A DNA stretch of 6,513 nucleotides from contig PUNR01000395.1 of the NCBI GenBank assembly GCA_003551805.1, forward strand, positions 1 to 6,513, written 5' to 3'. Position numbers and translations under genes: made by a program. This document shows, in pieces, positions 1 through 5,589 of this stretch. Source of the stretch: Loktanella sp. (GTDB lineage: Bacteria; Pseudomonadota; Alphaproteobacteria; Rhodobacterales; Rhodobacteraceae). The notes beneath the pieces were generated by a model that did no database searches, had not been told where the DNA came from, and saw nothing but the letters and a program-made list of their open reading frames with translations. Positions within the stretch are counted from its first letter, which is position 1, and every line of letters starts with the position of its first letter.

Positions 1-47
1 GGCACGCCTTTGGACCCGGCGCGCGCCCCGATATGGCCGATGATCAT
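1..47 (-). CDS. Cytidylyltransferase, NeuA/CMP-sugar synthetase type (N-terminal fragment, runs off the window)
   Basis: Only the first 15 codons are present: MIIGHIGARAGSKGV, with the next codon beginning CC, so probably Pro. The pattern of a short hydrophobic strand followed by ARAGSKGV(P) matches the N-terminal nucleotide-binding loop of acylneuraminate/CMP-sugar cytidylyltransferases, usually I-x-A-R-x-G-S-K-G-x-P-x-K-N. In that family the loop binds CTP, and the enzyme activates a nonulosonic acid such as sialic, legionaminic or pseudaminic acid, or Kdo, as a CMP-sugar for surface glycans. The ATG at 47-45 overlaps the metG stop codon (TGA at 46-44) in an ATGA junction, which implies co-transcription and probable translational coupling with metG. 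No strong Shine-Dalgarno is visible, only an AGG about 10 nt upstream, which fits coupling. The substrate cannot be told from this fragment. KdsB-type enzymes usually have R rather than K-G after the Ser, so a NeuA-like enzyme is preferred. Confidence 0.7.
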   Translation of the reverse strand, partial: MIIGHIGARAGSKGV

Positions 48-1756
48 GTGCGGATGCCTGCGAAACGCTCGGCCCATTCTGCGCGTTCGTCATCGGTGAT
101 CTTGCGGAACAGGTTTTCCGGCACGGTAAAGCCGTGACCAGCGGGCAGGGCGGTCAGGGCTGCGCTGATATCGCCGGGCCAAGCGGTGTCATCCGTCTGC
201 ATCGCGGCAACCAGCGCTTTGCTGGCATCGGGGATGAAGGGGGCGGACAGCACAGCATAAATGCGGATCAGGTTCAGCCCAAGCCGGACCTGCATCGCTG
301 CTGTTTCGGGATCGGTCTTGATCGTGGTCCATGGCGCATTGGCCTGCAGATATTCATTGCCCAGCACCCAGATCGCGCGCAGCTCTGCCGCGGCTTTGCG
401 GACCTCGATCGCGTCCATATGGGCCTGATAGGCAGCGATGCGCTGGGTGAGGGCGGTCGTCAGCGCCTCTTCTGGCGCGCCGGGGATGCCGCCTTCGGGG
501 ATGGTTTCGCCGAATTTCGAGCGGCAGAATTTGGTGATCCGGCTGACGAAATTGCCTAGCACATCGGCCAGATCCTTGTTCACGTCTTGCTGGAAGGCTT
601 CCCATGTAAATTCGGCGTCGGATGTTTCGGGCGCATGGCTTAGCAGCCACCAGCGCCAGTAATCCGACGGCAGCAGTTCAAGCGCCTGATCCATGAACAC
701 ACCGCGCCCGCGCGAGGTGCTGAACTGGCCGCCGTCGTAATTCAGATAGTTAAAGGATTTGATGTAATCCACCAGCTTCCACGGCTCTTGCGTGCCCATG
801 ATGGTCGCGGGGAAGGACAGGGTGTGGAACGGCACGTTATCCTTGCCCATAAACTGGGTATAGCGGACGTCATCGGCACCTTTGTCGGTGCGCCACCAGC
901 GTTCCCAATCATCGCCTTTGCCCGCATCCTGCCATTCCTGCGCGCAGGCGATATATTCGATGGGGGCGTCGAACCAGACGTAGAAGACCTTACCTTCCAT
1001 GCCGGGCCAGTCCTGATCGCCCTTCTTGACGGGAATGCCCCAGTCCAGATCGCGCGTGATGCCGCGATCCTGCAAGCCGTCACCGTCGTTGAGCCATTTT
1101 TTCGCAATCGAGGTGGTCAGGATCGGCCAGTCTTTCTTGCTGTCTATCCAGTCGGCCAAAGCGCCTTTCAGCTCGGATTGCCGCAGGTACAGGTGCTTTG
1201 TCGTGCGCACTTCCAGATCGGTGGCGCCGGAAATGGTCGAACGCGGATTGATCAGGTCGGTCGGGTCCAGCTGCTTGGTGCAATTGTCGCATTGATCGCC
1301 GCGCGCACTCTCGAACCCGCAATTGGGGCAGGTGCCTTCGATATAGCGGTCGGGCAGGAAACGGCCATCGGTGACAGAATAGACCTGATCTTCGGTCACT
1401 TCGCGGATCAGGCCCATTTCGGCCAGACGGCCTGCGAAAGCCTGCGTCAGTTTGTGGTTTTGCGGGCTGGAGGAGCGACCGAAATGGTCGAACGACAGAC
1501 CGAAACCATCGGCTATCTGTGCCTGCACATCATGCATTTGTGCGCAATATTCCGCGACGGGCTGGCCTGCCTTGGCGGCCGCCAGTTCTGCGGGCGTGCC
1601 ATGTTCGTCGGTGGCGCATAGAAACAGCACTTCGTGTCCGCGGCTTCGCAGATAGCGGGCGTAAAGGTCGGCGGGCAGCTGACTGCCGACAAGGTTGCCC
1701 AGATGCTTGATCCCGTTGATATAGGGAATGGCAGAGGTGATCAGATGGCGGGCCAT
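44..1756 (-). CDS. metG: Methionyl-tRNA synthetase (MetRS, class I)
   Basis: This cytoplasmic enzyme charges tRNA-Met and initiator tRNA with methionine using ATP. The chosen start gives 570 aa. The HIGH-type motif is HLGN at residues 18-21, inside PYINGIKHLGN. CATDEHGTPAE (47-57) is typical of MetRS. A zinc knuckle C143-x2-C146-x9-C156-x2-C159 lies in the connective domain. The WFDAPIEYI block is at 261-269 and FMGKDNVPFH at 302-311. The KMSKS loop reads QFSTSRG (344-350), so both signature lysines are replaced. The alpha-helical anticodon-binding domain follows to the end. The EMAP/Trbp111-like C-terminal domain of the 677-aa E. coli enzyme is absent, as in many bacterial forms. The frame is open upstream to 1867. 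The ATG at 1756 is preferred because MARHLITSAIPY is the family's N-terminus and AAGGA (1768-1764) lies 7 nt upstream. The stop overlaps the next gene by ATGA. Confidence 0.97.
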   Translation of the reverse strand: MARHLITSAIPYINGIKHLGNLVGSQLPADLYARYLRSRGHEVLFLCATDEHGTPAELAAAKAGQPVAEYCAQMHDVQAQIADGFGLSFDHFGRSSSPQNHKLTQAFAGRLAEMGLIREVTEDQVYSVTDGRFLPDRYIEGTCPNCGFESARGDQCDNCTKQLDPTDLINPRSTISGATDLEVRTTKHLYLRQSELKGALADWIDSKKDWPILTTSIAKKWLNDGDGLQDRGITRDLDWGIPVKKGDQDWPGMEGKVFYVWFDAPIEYIACAQEWQDAGKGDDWERWWRTDKGADDVRYTQFMGKDNVPFHTLSFPATIMGTQEPWKLVDYIKSFNYLNYDGGQFSTSRGRGVFMDQALELLPSDYWRWWLLSHAPETSDAEFTWEAFQQDVNKDLADVLGNFVSRITKFCRSKFGETIPEGGIPGAPEEALTTALTQRIAAYQAHMDAIEVRKAAAELRAIWVLGNEYLQANAPWTTIKTDPETAAMQVRLGLNLIRIYAVLSAPFIPDASKALVAAMQTDDTAWPGDISAALTALPAGHGFTVPENLFRKITDDERAEWAERFAGIRT

Positions 1757-1800
1757 AATCCTGTCCTTTATCGTTTGCGCCTGTCTAGCTGTGTCCCGCG

Positions 1801-1814
1801 CCAGATGCCAGATG
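1801..1814. repeat. Perfect 7-bp tandem duplication CCAGATG x2
   Basis: CCAGATG occurs twice with no gap (1801-1807 and 1808-1814), 45 to 58 bp upstream of the metG ATG. On the minus strand it reads CATCTGG twice. It could be a small operator, part of the metG promoter or leader, or a recent slippage duplication. No protein-binding site is recognised. Confidence 0.5.
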
Positions 1815-1824
1815 TTGTGATCGG

Positions 1825-1853
1825 TTGCATGGGGGGGGCTGTGGGCGTAACAA
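1825..1853 (+). promoter_or_regulatory. Candidate promoter of the barrel gene with a G8 tract in its spacer
   Basis: In the 131-bp gap between the divergent metG and barrel genes, TTGCAT (1825-1830) and TAACAA (1848-1853) are exactly 17 bp apart. Each matches 3 of 6 bases of the sigma-70 consensus, so the call is weak. Transcription would begin near 1860 and give a leader of roughly 28 nt before the ATG at 1888. A run of eight G (1831-1838) fills the start of the spacer. The region also shows a weak minus-strand pair in the same place (TTGTTA, 17 bp, ATGCAA). No other convincing promoter was found in this gap. Confidence 0.25.
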
Positions 1854-1887
1854 AGGGCCAAACCCATTCACATCACAAGGTCATCCG

Positions 1888-2361
1888 ATGAAACCTTTCA
1901 AAGTTCTCGCTGCTGCGATCACCGCCATGACGCTTACCACCCCGTCCCATGCGCTAGAAGCTTATGGCGCTGTCTTTGGCGATTATTCACTGCCCCACGC
2001 AGGGGATGCGTCGCTTTTGGGGACGGTGCTGGTCGGCGTCGTGCAACCGGGGTTCCAGCTGTCCTTCGGGGCCGAGGCGGAATATGGTCTGGCGATCGGG
2101 TCGGGCAGCGATTACGACACACGCCGCCTGCGCGCTGTGGCGCGGTACAATCTGGGCACGCTGACTGCCTTTGGCGCAGCAGGTCTTGACCAGTTCGTCT
2201 ATTCCGGCACGACCGACAATGCTGTCAGCCTTGGTCTGGGCGGGGAATTTGACATGCAGAACAATCTTGCCTTCCGGGGCGAGCTGATCCGCAGCTTTGT
2301 CAATTCGGGCGAGACCGAAAACACCACGACCACGCGCCTTGGTCTGGTCTACCGGTTCTGA
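1888..2361 (+). CDS. Small outer-membrane beta-barrel protein with signal peptide
   Basis: The protein has 157 aa. Residues 1-22 form a Sec signal peptide: Lys at positions 2 and 5, a hydrophobic Ala/Leu/Ile core, and a probable SHA|LE cleavage site. The mature part of about 135 aa is made of alternating amphipathic strands rich in Gly, Tyr, Phe and Thr, with short turns such as GSGSDYD and NSGETENTT. It ends in LVYRF, a C-terminal aromatic residue typical of Bam-inserted outer-membrane proteins. Size and pattern suggest an eight-stranded barrel of the opacity/porin-like class. Its function is unknown. The frame is open back to a TTG at 1825, but the ATG at 1888 has AAGG (1877-1880) 7 nt upstream and starts the signal peptide directly. 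The aldo-keto reductase follows after 10 bp, so the two are probably co-transcribed, though no functional link is evident. Confidence 0.85.
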   Translation: MKPFKVLAAAITAMTLTTPSHALEAYGAVFGDYSLPHAGDASLLGTVLVGVVQPGFQLSFGAEAEYGLAIGSGSDYDTRRLRAVARYNLGTLTAFGAAGLDQFVYSGTTDNAVSLGLGGEFDMQNNLAFRGELIRSFVNSGETENTTTTRLGLVYRF

Positions 2362-2371
2362 GATTAAAGAT

Positions 2372-3412
2372 ATGCAAAAGATCAAACTGGGCCGCAGTGA
2401 TATCATGGTCACTGACTGGTGCCTTGGCACCATGACATACGGCAACCAAACCGACCGTGCTGATGCACATCGCCAGATCGACATGGCGCTGGATGCGGGG
2501 ATTAATTTTCTCGATACCGCAGAGATGTATCCGGTCAATCCGATCACAGCCGAAACCGTGGGCCTGTCGGAAACGATCATTGGCGAATGGATCGCCAAGA
2601 CAGGCCGCAGGTCCGAATTGGTGATTGCCACCAAAGTATCGGGCAACAACCCCGGCTGGGTGCGCGACGGCAAAGGCTATGATGGCGCTGTCATCCGCGA
2701 AACAGTCGATGCATCGCTGCACCGGTTGCAGACTGACGTGATTGATCTGTACCAGATGCACTGGCCAGAACGCGGGTCCTATATGTTCCGTCAGAACTGG
2801 ACTTTTGATCCATCCGGACAGGACCGCCAGCAGACTATGGACCATATGCTGGATGTGCTGGAGGCTTTGGGCGATTGCGTCAAGGCGGGCAAGATCCGCA
2901 CCATCGGTATGTCCAACGAAAGCGCATGGGGCATGACCAAATGGATCGATCAGGCCGCAGCCGCAGGCCTGCCGCGCATGGTGTCGGTGCAGAATGAATA
3001 TTCGCTGATGTGCCGGCTATATGACACCGATATGGCCGAAATGGCGGTGAACGAGGATGTGACATTGTTGGCATTCTCGCCTTTGGCCTGCGGTTTGCTG
3101 ACCGGTAAATATCAGGATGCGGTGCCAGCGGGCAGCCGATTGTCGATCAATGGCAATCTGGGCGGGCGGATGACGCCGCGCACTTTGCCGGTGACACAAG
3201 TCTATCTGGATATCGCGCGCGATCATGGCCTTGATCCGGTGCATATGGCGATGGCATGGCAAGCGACGCGGCCTTTTGCGGTCTCGGCGATTTTTGGCGC
3301 AACCAATGTGGACCAGCTGGCGCATCTGCTGGCGGGGCGCGATGTTGTCTTGTCGGACGAGGTGATTGCAGAGCTGGATGCAGCGCATAAGGCGAACCCG
3401 ATGCCCTATTGA
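2372..3412 (+). CDS. tas: Aldo/keto reductase, Tas-like (NADPH-dependent)
   Basis: The product has 346 aa, the same length as E. coli Tas as I remember it, with similar blocks along the whole protein: LGTMTYGNQTDRADAH, AEMYPV, LSETIIGEW, DLYQMHWPER, GKIRTIGMSNE, LTGKY, DIARDHGLDP and FGATNVDQL. It should be a cytosolic TIM-barrel oxidoreductase that reduces carbonyl compounds with NADPH. The catalytic tetrad is visible as D48, Y53 (in LDTAEMYP), K88 (IATKVSG) and H130 (YQMHW). The C-terminal FGATNVDQL region is the cofactor phosphate-binding segment of this family. The real substrate is unknown; E. coli tas was found as a suppressor of a tyrosine auxotroph, but that role cannot be assumed here. 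The ATG at 2372 is chosen because MQKIKLGRSD is the family start and it falls 10 bp after the previous stop. The Shine-Dalgarno is weak (AAAGA). The frame is open back to 2297 through overlapping sequence. Confidence 0.93.
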   Translation: MQKIKLGRSDIMVTDWCLGTMTYGNQTDRADAHRQIDMALDAGINFLDTAEMYPVNPITAETVGLSETIIGEWIAKTGRRSELVIATKVSGNNPGWVRDGKGYDGAVIRETVDASLHRLQTDVIDLYQMHWPERGSYMFRQNWTFDPSGQDRQQTMDHMLDVLEALGDCVKAGKIRTIGMSNESAWGMTKWIDQAAAAGLPRMVSVQNEYSLMCRLYDTDMAEMAVNEDVTLLAFSPLACGLLTGKYQDAVPAGSRLSINGNLGGRMTPRTLPVTQVYLDIARDHGLDPVHMAMAWQATRPFAVSAIFGATNVDQLAHLLAGRDVVLSDEVIAELDAAHKANPMPY

Positions 3413-3427
3413 CGGGGAGCTGGTCCG

Positions 3428-3467
3428 GCCCCTGCGGGGCAGGATGCCTCCGGCGGGGATATTTTTA
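3428..3467 (+). terminator. Probable intrinsic terminator, double hairpin with T tract
   Basis: Sixteen bases after the reductase stop, GCCCC-TGC-GGGGC (3428-3440) is a perfect 5-bp GC stem. A second short hairpin follows in CCTCCGGCGGGG (3447-3458), and then TATTTTT (3460-3466). The arrangement would end the barrel/reductase transcript and separate it from the lipocalin gene, which begins 20 bp later. From memory, a CCTCCGGCGGGGATATTTTT-like block recurs between genes in Rhodobacteraceae genomes, so it may also be a family repeat. This was not checked. Confidence 0.55.
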
Positions 3468-3486
3468 CTCGGACGATGGTGGGGCG

Positions 3487-4032
3487 ATGCGCAAATTTCT
3501 GATGATGGCGGTTTTGCTGGCAGGATGTTCCGTCCAGCCCGGAGAGCCGCGTGGCGGGCTGTTCGAGGTCTATCGCGACACAAACGTGCCGATATCGTCC
3601 AAGGCCGTGTTCGAGCCGGCGCGGTTCTTGGGCACATGGTACGAGGTCGCACGCTATCCGGTGCCGTTCGAGGCGGGATGCGTCGGCGTGACTGCCGAAT
3701 ATGGCGCCATGGCCGATGGCCGGATTTCCGTGCGCAATACCTGCCGCAACCCTGACGGGTCGGTCCGGTCCGTGATTGAAGGCACAGCCGAAGTTGTCGG
3801 CCCCGGGCGATTGAAGGTCAGCTTTCCGTCGGTGCCGTTTGGCGCTGCCGATTTCTGGGTGCTTTGGACCGATGAAACCTATCGCACCGCCGTTGTCGGC
3901 GCGCCGGATGGGCGGTCTGGGTGGATTTTGAACCGCGATCCGGTGATTCCGCCTGATAGGTTGAATGCCGCGCGCGGGATGCTGGCCTTTAACGGCTATG
4001 ATCTGGGGCGGTTGCTGGTGTTGCAGCCTTAA
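3487..4032 (+). CDS. blc: Lipocalin, Blc-type outer-membrane lipoprotein
   Basis: The product has 181 aa. A short lipoprotein signal peptide ends in the lipobox L-A-G-C with C14 as the lipidated residue. Ser at +2 would fit outer-membrane sorting under the E. coli Lol rule. The lipocalin signature FLGTWYEVARYP is at residues 48-59, followed by FEAGC, VTAEYG, the strand LKVSF (109-113), YRTAVVG and WILNRDPVIP (146-155). The order is that of bacterial lipocalin Blc, which binds fatty acids or lysophospholipids and is linked to envelope maintenance. C65 and C86 could form a disulphide. The frame is open back to a TTG overlapping the reductase stop, but the ATG at 3487 starts the lipoprotein signal and a G-rich stretch (GGTGGGG, 3478-3484) lies just upstream. 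The stop TAA overlaps the stop of the converging NUDIX gene. Confidence 0.93.
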   Translation: MRKFLMMAVLLAGCSVQPGEPRGGLFEVYRDTNVPISSKAVFEPARFLGTWYEVARYPVPFEAGCVGVTAEYGAMADGRISVRNTCRNPDGSVRSVIEGTAEVVGPGRLKVSFPSVPFGAADFWVLWTDETYRTAVVGAPDGRSGWILNRDPVIPPDRLNAARGMLAFNGYDLGRLLVLQP

Positions 4033-4703
4033 CGCAGCGGAGAGTTTCCGCCAAGGCGGCTGACCAGATGCGCTTCGTCATCGTTGCGAAAGAACGGCAC
4101 GTCGGGCAAATCGCCGCCGCGGGCGATATAGGCGATCAGTTCGGCCAGAACGACCTGTGTGATGAACGGCAGGTCGAAATCGCGGGCCTGGTCAAGATGG
4201 ACCCATTGCAGGTGGGCCAGTTCATCCTCGGCCCTGCTGAAATCATCGGGATCGGTCATCAGATCGTCTGCATCCGCCAGAAAGAAGCGCGCGTCAAAGC
4301 GGCGTGGCGGGCCAACGGGGGTGACGGCGCGAAAGAAAAAACGCAATGCGGCGCCATTGGGCCTGTGACCGCTGGCGGCAAAGCCGCGCCAGCCGCGGGG
4401 CGGGTCTGCCCATGCGGCGGGCTGGCCGATGATCTGGCCGGTTTCTTCCCATAATTCGCGGATCGCGGCGGCGGCGAGACAATCGGGCGCAAGGCCGCTG
4501 TCGGTCGTCAGACGGGCGTGGTCCTGTGCGGGCAATGGCTGCAGCGGCACTATGGCATCATTGGGGTCCACCGCGCCGCCCGGAAACACGAATTTGCCCG
4601 GCATGAACGCGACATTGGCACCACGTTGACCCATCAGTACCGCGGGACGTGTCGCCGGGTCGCGTAGCACGATCAATGTGGCTGCGTCGCGGACAGGTGT
4701 CAT
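4029..4703 (-). CDS. NUDIX hydrolase with a long insert in the Nudix box
   Basis: The product has 224 aa. FPGGAVD (40-46) and RELWEETG (82-89) are the two halves of the Nudix box, which coordinates Mg2+ for cleavage of a nucleoside diphosphate linked to another moiety (X). E83, E86 and E87 are the metal-ligand positions. The halves are about 25 residues further apart than in the compact consensus G-x5-E-x7-RE-U-x-EE. Inserts here are known in NUDT19-like proteins, some of which hydrolyse CoA derivatives, but the substrate is not deducible. The frame extends upstream to 4853. I chose the ATG at 4703-4701 because it forms an ATGA overlap with the upstream DUF983 stop and MTPVRDAATLIVL leads straight into the first strand. 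An ATG at 4739 is the alternative. No clear Shine-Dalgarno is seen, which suits translational coupling. The two genes probably form an operon. Confidence 0.9.
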   Translation of the reverse strand: MTPVRDAATLIVLRDPATRPAVLMGQRGANVAFMPGKFVFPGGAVDPNDAIVPLQPLPAQDHARLTTDSGLAPDCLAAAAIRELWEETGQIIGQPAAWADPPRGWRGFAASGHRPNGAALRFFFRAVTPVGPPRRFDARFFLADADDLMTDPDDFSRAEDELAHLQWVHLDQARDFDLPFITQVVLAELIAYIARGGDLPDVPFFRNDDEAHLVSRLGGNSPLR

Positions 4704-5089
4704 GCGGCTTTGCTGAAACCGTGCATCCGGCGTGACCATTGGACGCCGACCATCAGCCCCTTCATCGGGGGTAACAGCGCCAGCGACATCACGATTGCGC
4801 CCAGCGACAGGCTTGTCGCCATCATCATCGGGTCGGGTCGCCAGACCACCCACATGATATGGATCGCAAAGCCGATGACATGCGCCACGATCAGGATCGT
4901 CAGATAGGCAGGGCCGTCATCGGCGCGGTGGTGGTACAATTCCTCGCCACAATCGGGGCAGGTGTCGGCCACATGCAAATAGCGGTCGAACAATTTGCCG
5001 GTCCCGCATTTGGGGCAGCGGCAGCGCAATCCGTTCAGGACGGCGGGTTTGGTCGGGCGGTCGTCGCCGTATTGGGACGCGTCTGTCAT
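4700..5089 (-). CDS. DUF983 family zinc-ribbon inner-membrane protein
   Basis: The product has 129 aa. The N-terminal half holds a rubredoxin-like or zinc-ribbon set of cysteines: CPKCG (C25, C28) and CPDCGEE (C44, C47), with an extra C23. Two hydrophobic segments follow, about 61-82 (AYLTILIVAHVIGFAIHI...) and 87-107 (PMMMATSLSLGAIVMSLALL), consistent with a two-pass inner-membrane protein. The overall design is that of DUF983, a family common in Alphaproteobacteria and without an established function as far as I know. The start is well supported: AGGAG (5100-5096) lies 6 nt before the ATG at 5089. The stop overlaps the NUDIX start as ATGA, so the two are expected to be translated together. 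Whether they share a function is not shown by the sequence. Confidence 0.9.
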   Translation of the reverse strand: MTDASQYGDDRPTKPAVLNGLRCRCPKCGTGKLFDRYLHVADTCPDCGEELYHHRADDGPAYLTILIVAHVIGFAIHIMWVVWRPDPMMMATSLSLGAIVMSLALLPPMKGLMVGVQWSRRMHGFSKAA

Positions 5090-5116
5090 CGGGCTCTCCT
5101 ATACTGACCTTTACAT

Positions 5117-5145
5117 GGGCCTTTTGTGTCCGAAAGAAAAGGGCC
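5117..5145. repeat. Imperfect 9-bp inverted repeat upstream of the DUF983 gene
   Basis: GGGCCTTTT (5117-5125) and AAAAGGGCC (5137-5145) pair over 9 positions with a single G-G mismatch and an 11-nt loop. It lies 28 bp before the DUF983 start, in the gap shared with the divergent EF-hand gene. No T tract follows the arm on either strand beyond the stem itself, so it is not a standard terminator. It may be a leader hairpin or an operator. Confidence 0.45.
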
Positions 5146-5235
5146 GAGGGGGTTAGGACGGTATCACGGCAGGGACTTGCGAAAACATATTTTGCAGCGA
5201 CGGAAACACCTTGGGTCTGCGTTGAAGGTGGGTCA

Positions 5236-5272
5236 GCGGCACAAAGCCGCAGAGCAGCGAAAGGACGCAGAG
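5236..5272 (+). repeat. Purine-rich GCAGAG-type repeat and hairpin in the leader of the EF-hand gene
   Basis: A perfect stem GCGGC-ACAAA-GCCGC (5236-5250) leads into a loose 9-bp periodicity: CGCAGAGCA (5248-5256), GCGAAAGGA (5257-5265) and CGCAGAG (5266-5272). The middle unit contains AAGGA (5261-5265), the Shine-Dalgarno of the gene that starts at 5273, and the last unit abuts the ATG. From memory, arrays of GCAAAG/GCAGAG units of this kind recur in many bacterial genomes. That resemblance has not been tested by a search. Confidence 0.45.
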
Positions 5273-5569
5273 ATGAAAACCACTTGGATCGCAACAGGAT
5301 TGGCAGCGGTACTGGCACTGACGGCTGGGGCCGCTGTGGCACAGGGGCACCGTGACCGCCCGGACCTTGCCGTGATGGATACAGACGGTGACGGTGCCGT
5401 GTCGCTGGAGGAAATGACAGCCTATGCACAGACCCGCACGGCAGAGCGTGTGGCGCGTATGTTCGCCCGTCTGGATGCGGATGGCGACGGTGTCGTCACT
5501 CAAGCCGAATTCGAGGCGGCCAAAGACCGGCGCGGTGATCGCCCCGGCCGTCCGGCACCGCGTGACTGA
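5273..5569 (+). CDS. Secreted EF-hand calcium-binding protein
   Basis: This small exported protein has 98 aa. Residues 1-23 form a Sec signal peptide (K2, hydrophobic core, probable AVA|QG cleavage). Two canonical 12-residue EF loops follow: DTDGDGAVSLEE (36-47) and DADGDGVVTQAE (68-79), both with D at 1, 3 and 5, G at 6 and E at 12, so both should bind Ca2+. The helix between them is TAYAQTRTAERVARMFARL, and the tail is basic and Pro-rich (RRGDRPGRPAPRD). The mature protein is therefore little more than one EF-hand pair in the periplasm. The start is supported by AAGGA 7 nt upstream; the frame continues back to 5126 without family resemblance. The gene lies directly upstream of an ECF sigma gene on the same strand, 74 bp away, which suggests a role in the same envelope-sensing circuit. 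That link is inference. Confidence 0.9.
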   Translation: MKTTWIATGLAAVLALTAGAAVAQGHRDRPDLAVMDTDGDGAVSLEEMTAYAQTRTAERVARMFARLDADGDGVVTQAEFEAAKDRRGDRPGRPAPRD

Positions 5570-5570
5570 A

Positions 5571-5589
5571 ACCTGTCTGCGTGGCAGGT
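5571..5589 (+). promoter_or_regulatory. Hairpin immediately after the EF-hand gene
   Basis: ACCTGTC (5571-5577) and GGCAGGT (5583-5589) form a 7-bp stem with one G-T wobble around the loop TGCGT, starting one base after the EF-hand stop codon. No T tract follows, so it is unlikely to be a full intrinsic terminator. It may stabilise the 3' end of the EF-hand message or reduce read-through into the sigma gene. Confidence 0.35.

Noticed and set aside
788..1621. Long plus-strand open frame opposite metG
   Set aside because: It lies entirely antisense to a well-supported metG, shows no recognisable domain, and is a typical GC-rich shadow frame.
1757..1867. N-terminal extension of MetRS by 37 residues (start at 1867)
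   Set aside because: The extension has no family resemblance, would cover nearly the whole divergent gap, and the ATG at 1756 has AAGGA at 7 nt and matches the usual MetRS N-terminus.
1815..1878. 7-bp inverted repeat TTGTGAT / ATCACAA, the right arm touching the barrel gene's Shine-Dalgarno
   Set aside because: A 7-bp inverted repeat with a 50-bp gap is expected by chance about once in two gaps of this size, and the left arm would be upstream of the likely transcript start. The half-sites look CRP-like (TGTGA/TCACA) but the spacing is wrong.
1757..1887. Riboswitch or T-box in front of metG
   Set aside because: No T-box, SAM-riboswitch or leader-peptide pattern could be recognised, and the gap is too short for most of them.
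1987..2845. Minus-strand open frames opposite the barrel and reductase genes
   Set aside because: They are antisense to genes with clear motifs and have no Shine-Dalgarno or domain signal.
5202..5223. ECF-type promoter GGAAAC ... CGTT upstream of the EF-hand gene
   Set aside because: The two elements are only 12 bp apart, while alphaproteobacterial EcfG-like and other ECF promoters need about 16-17 bp.
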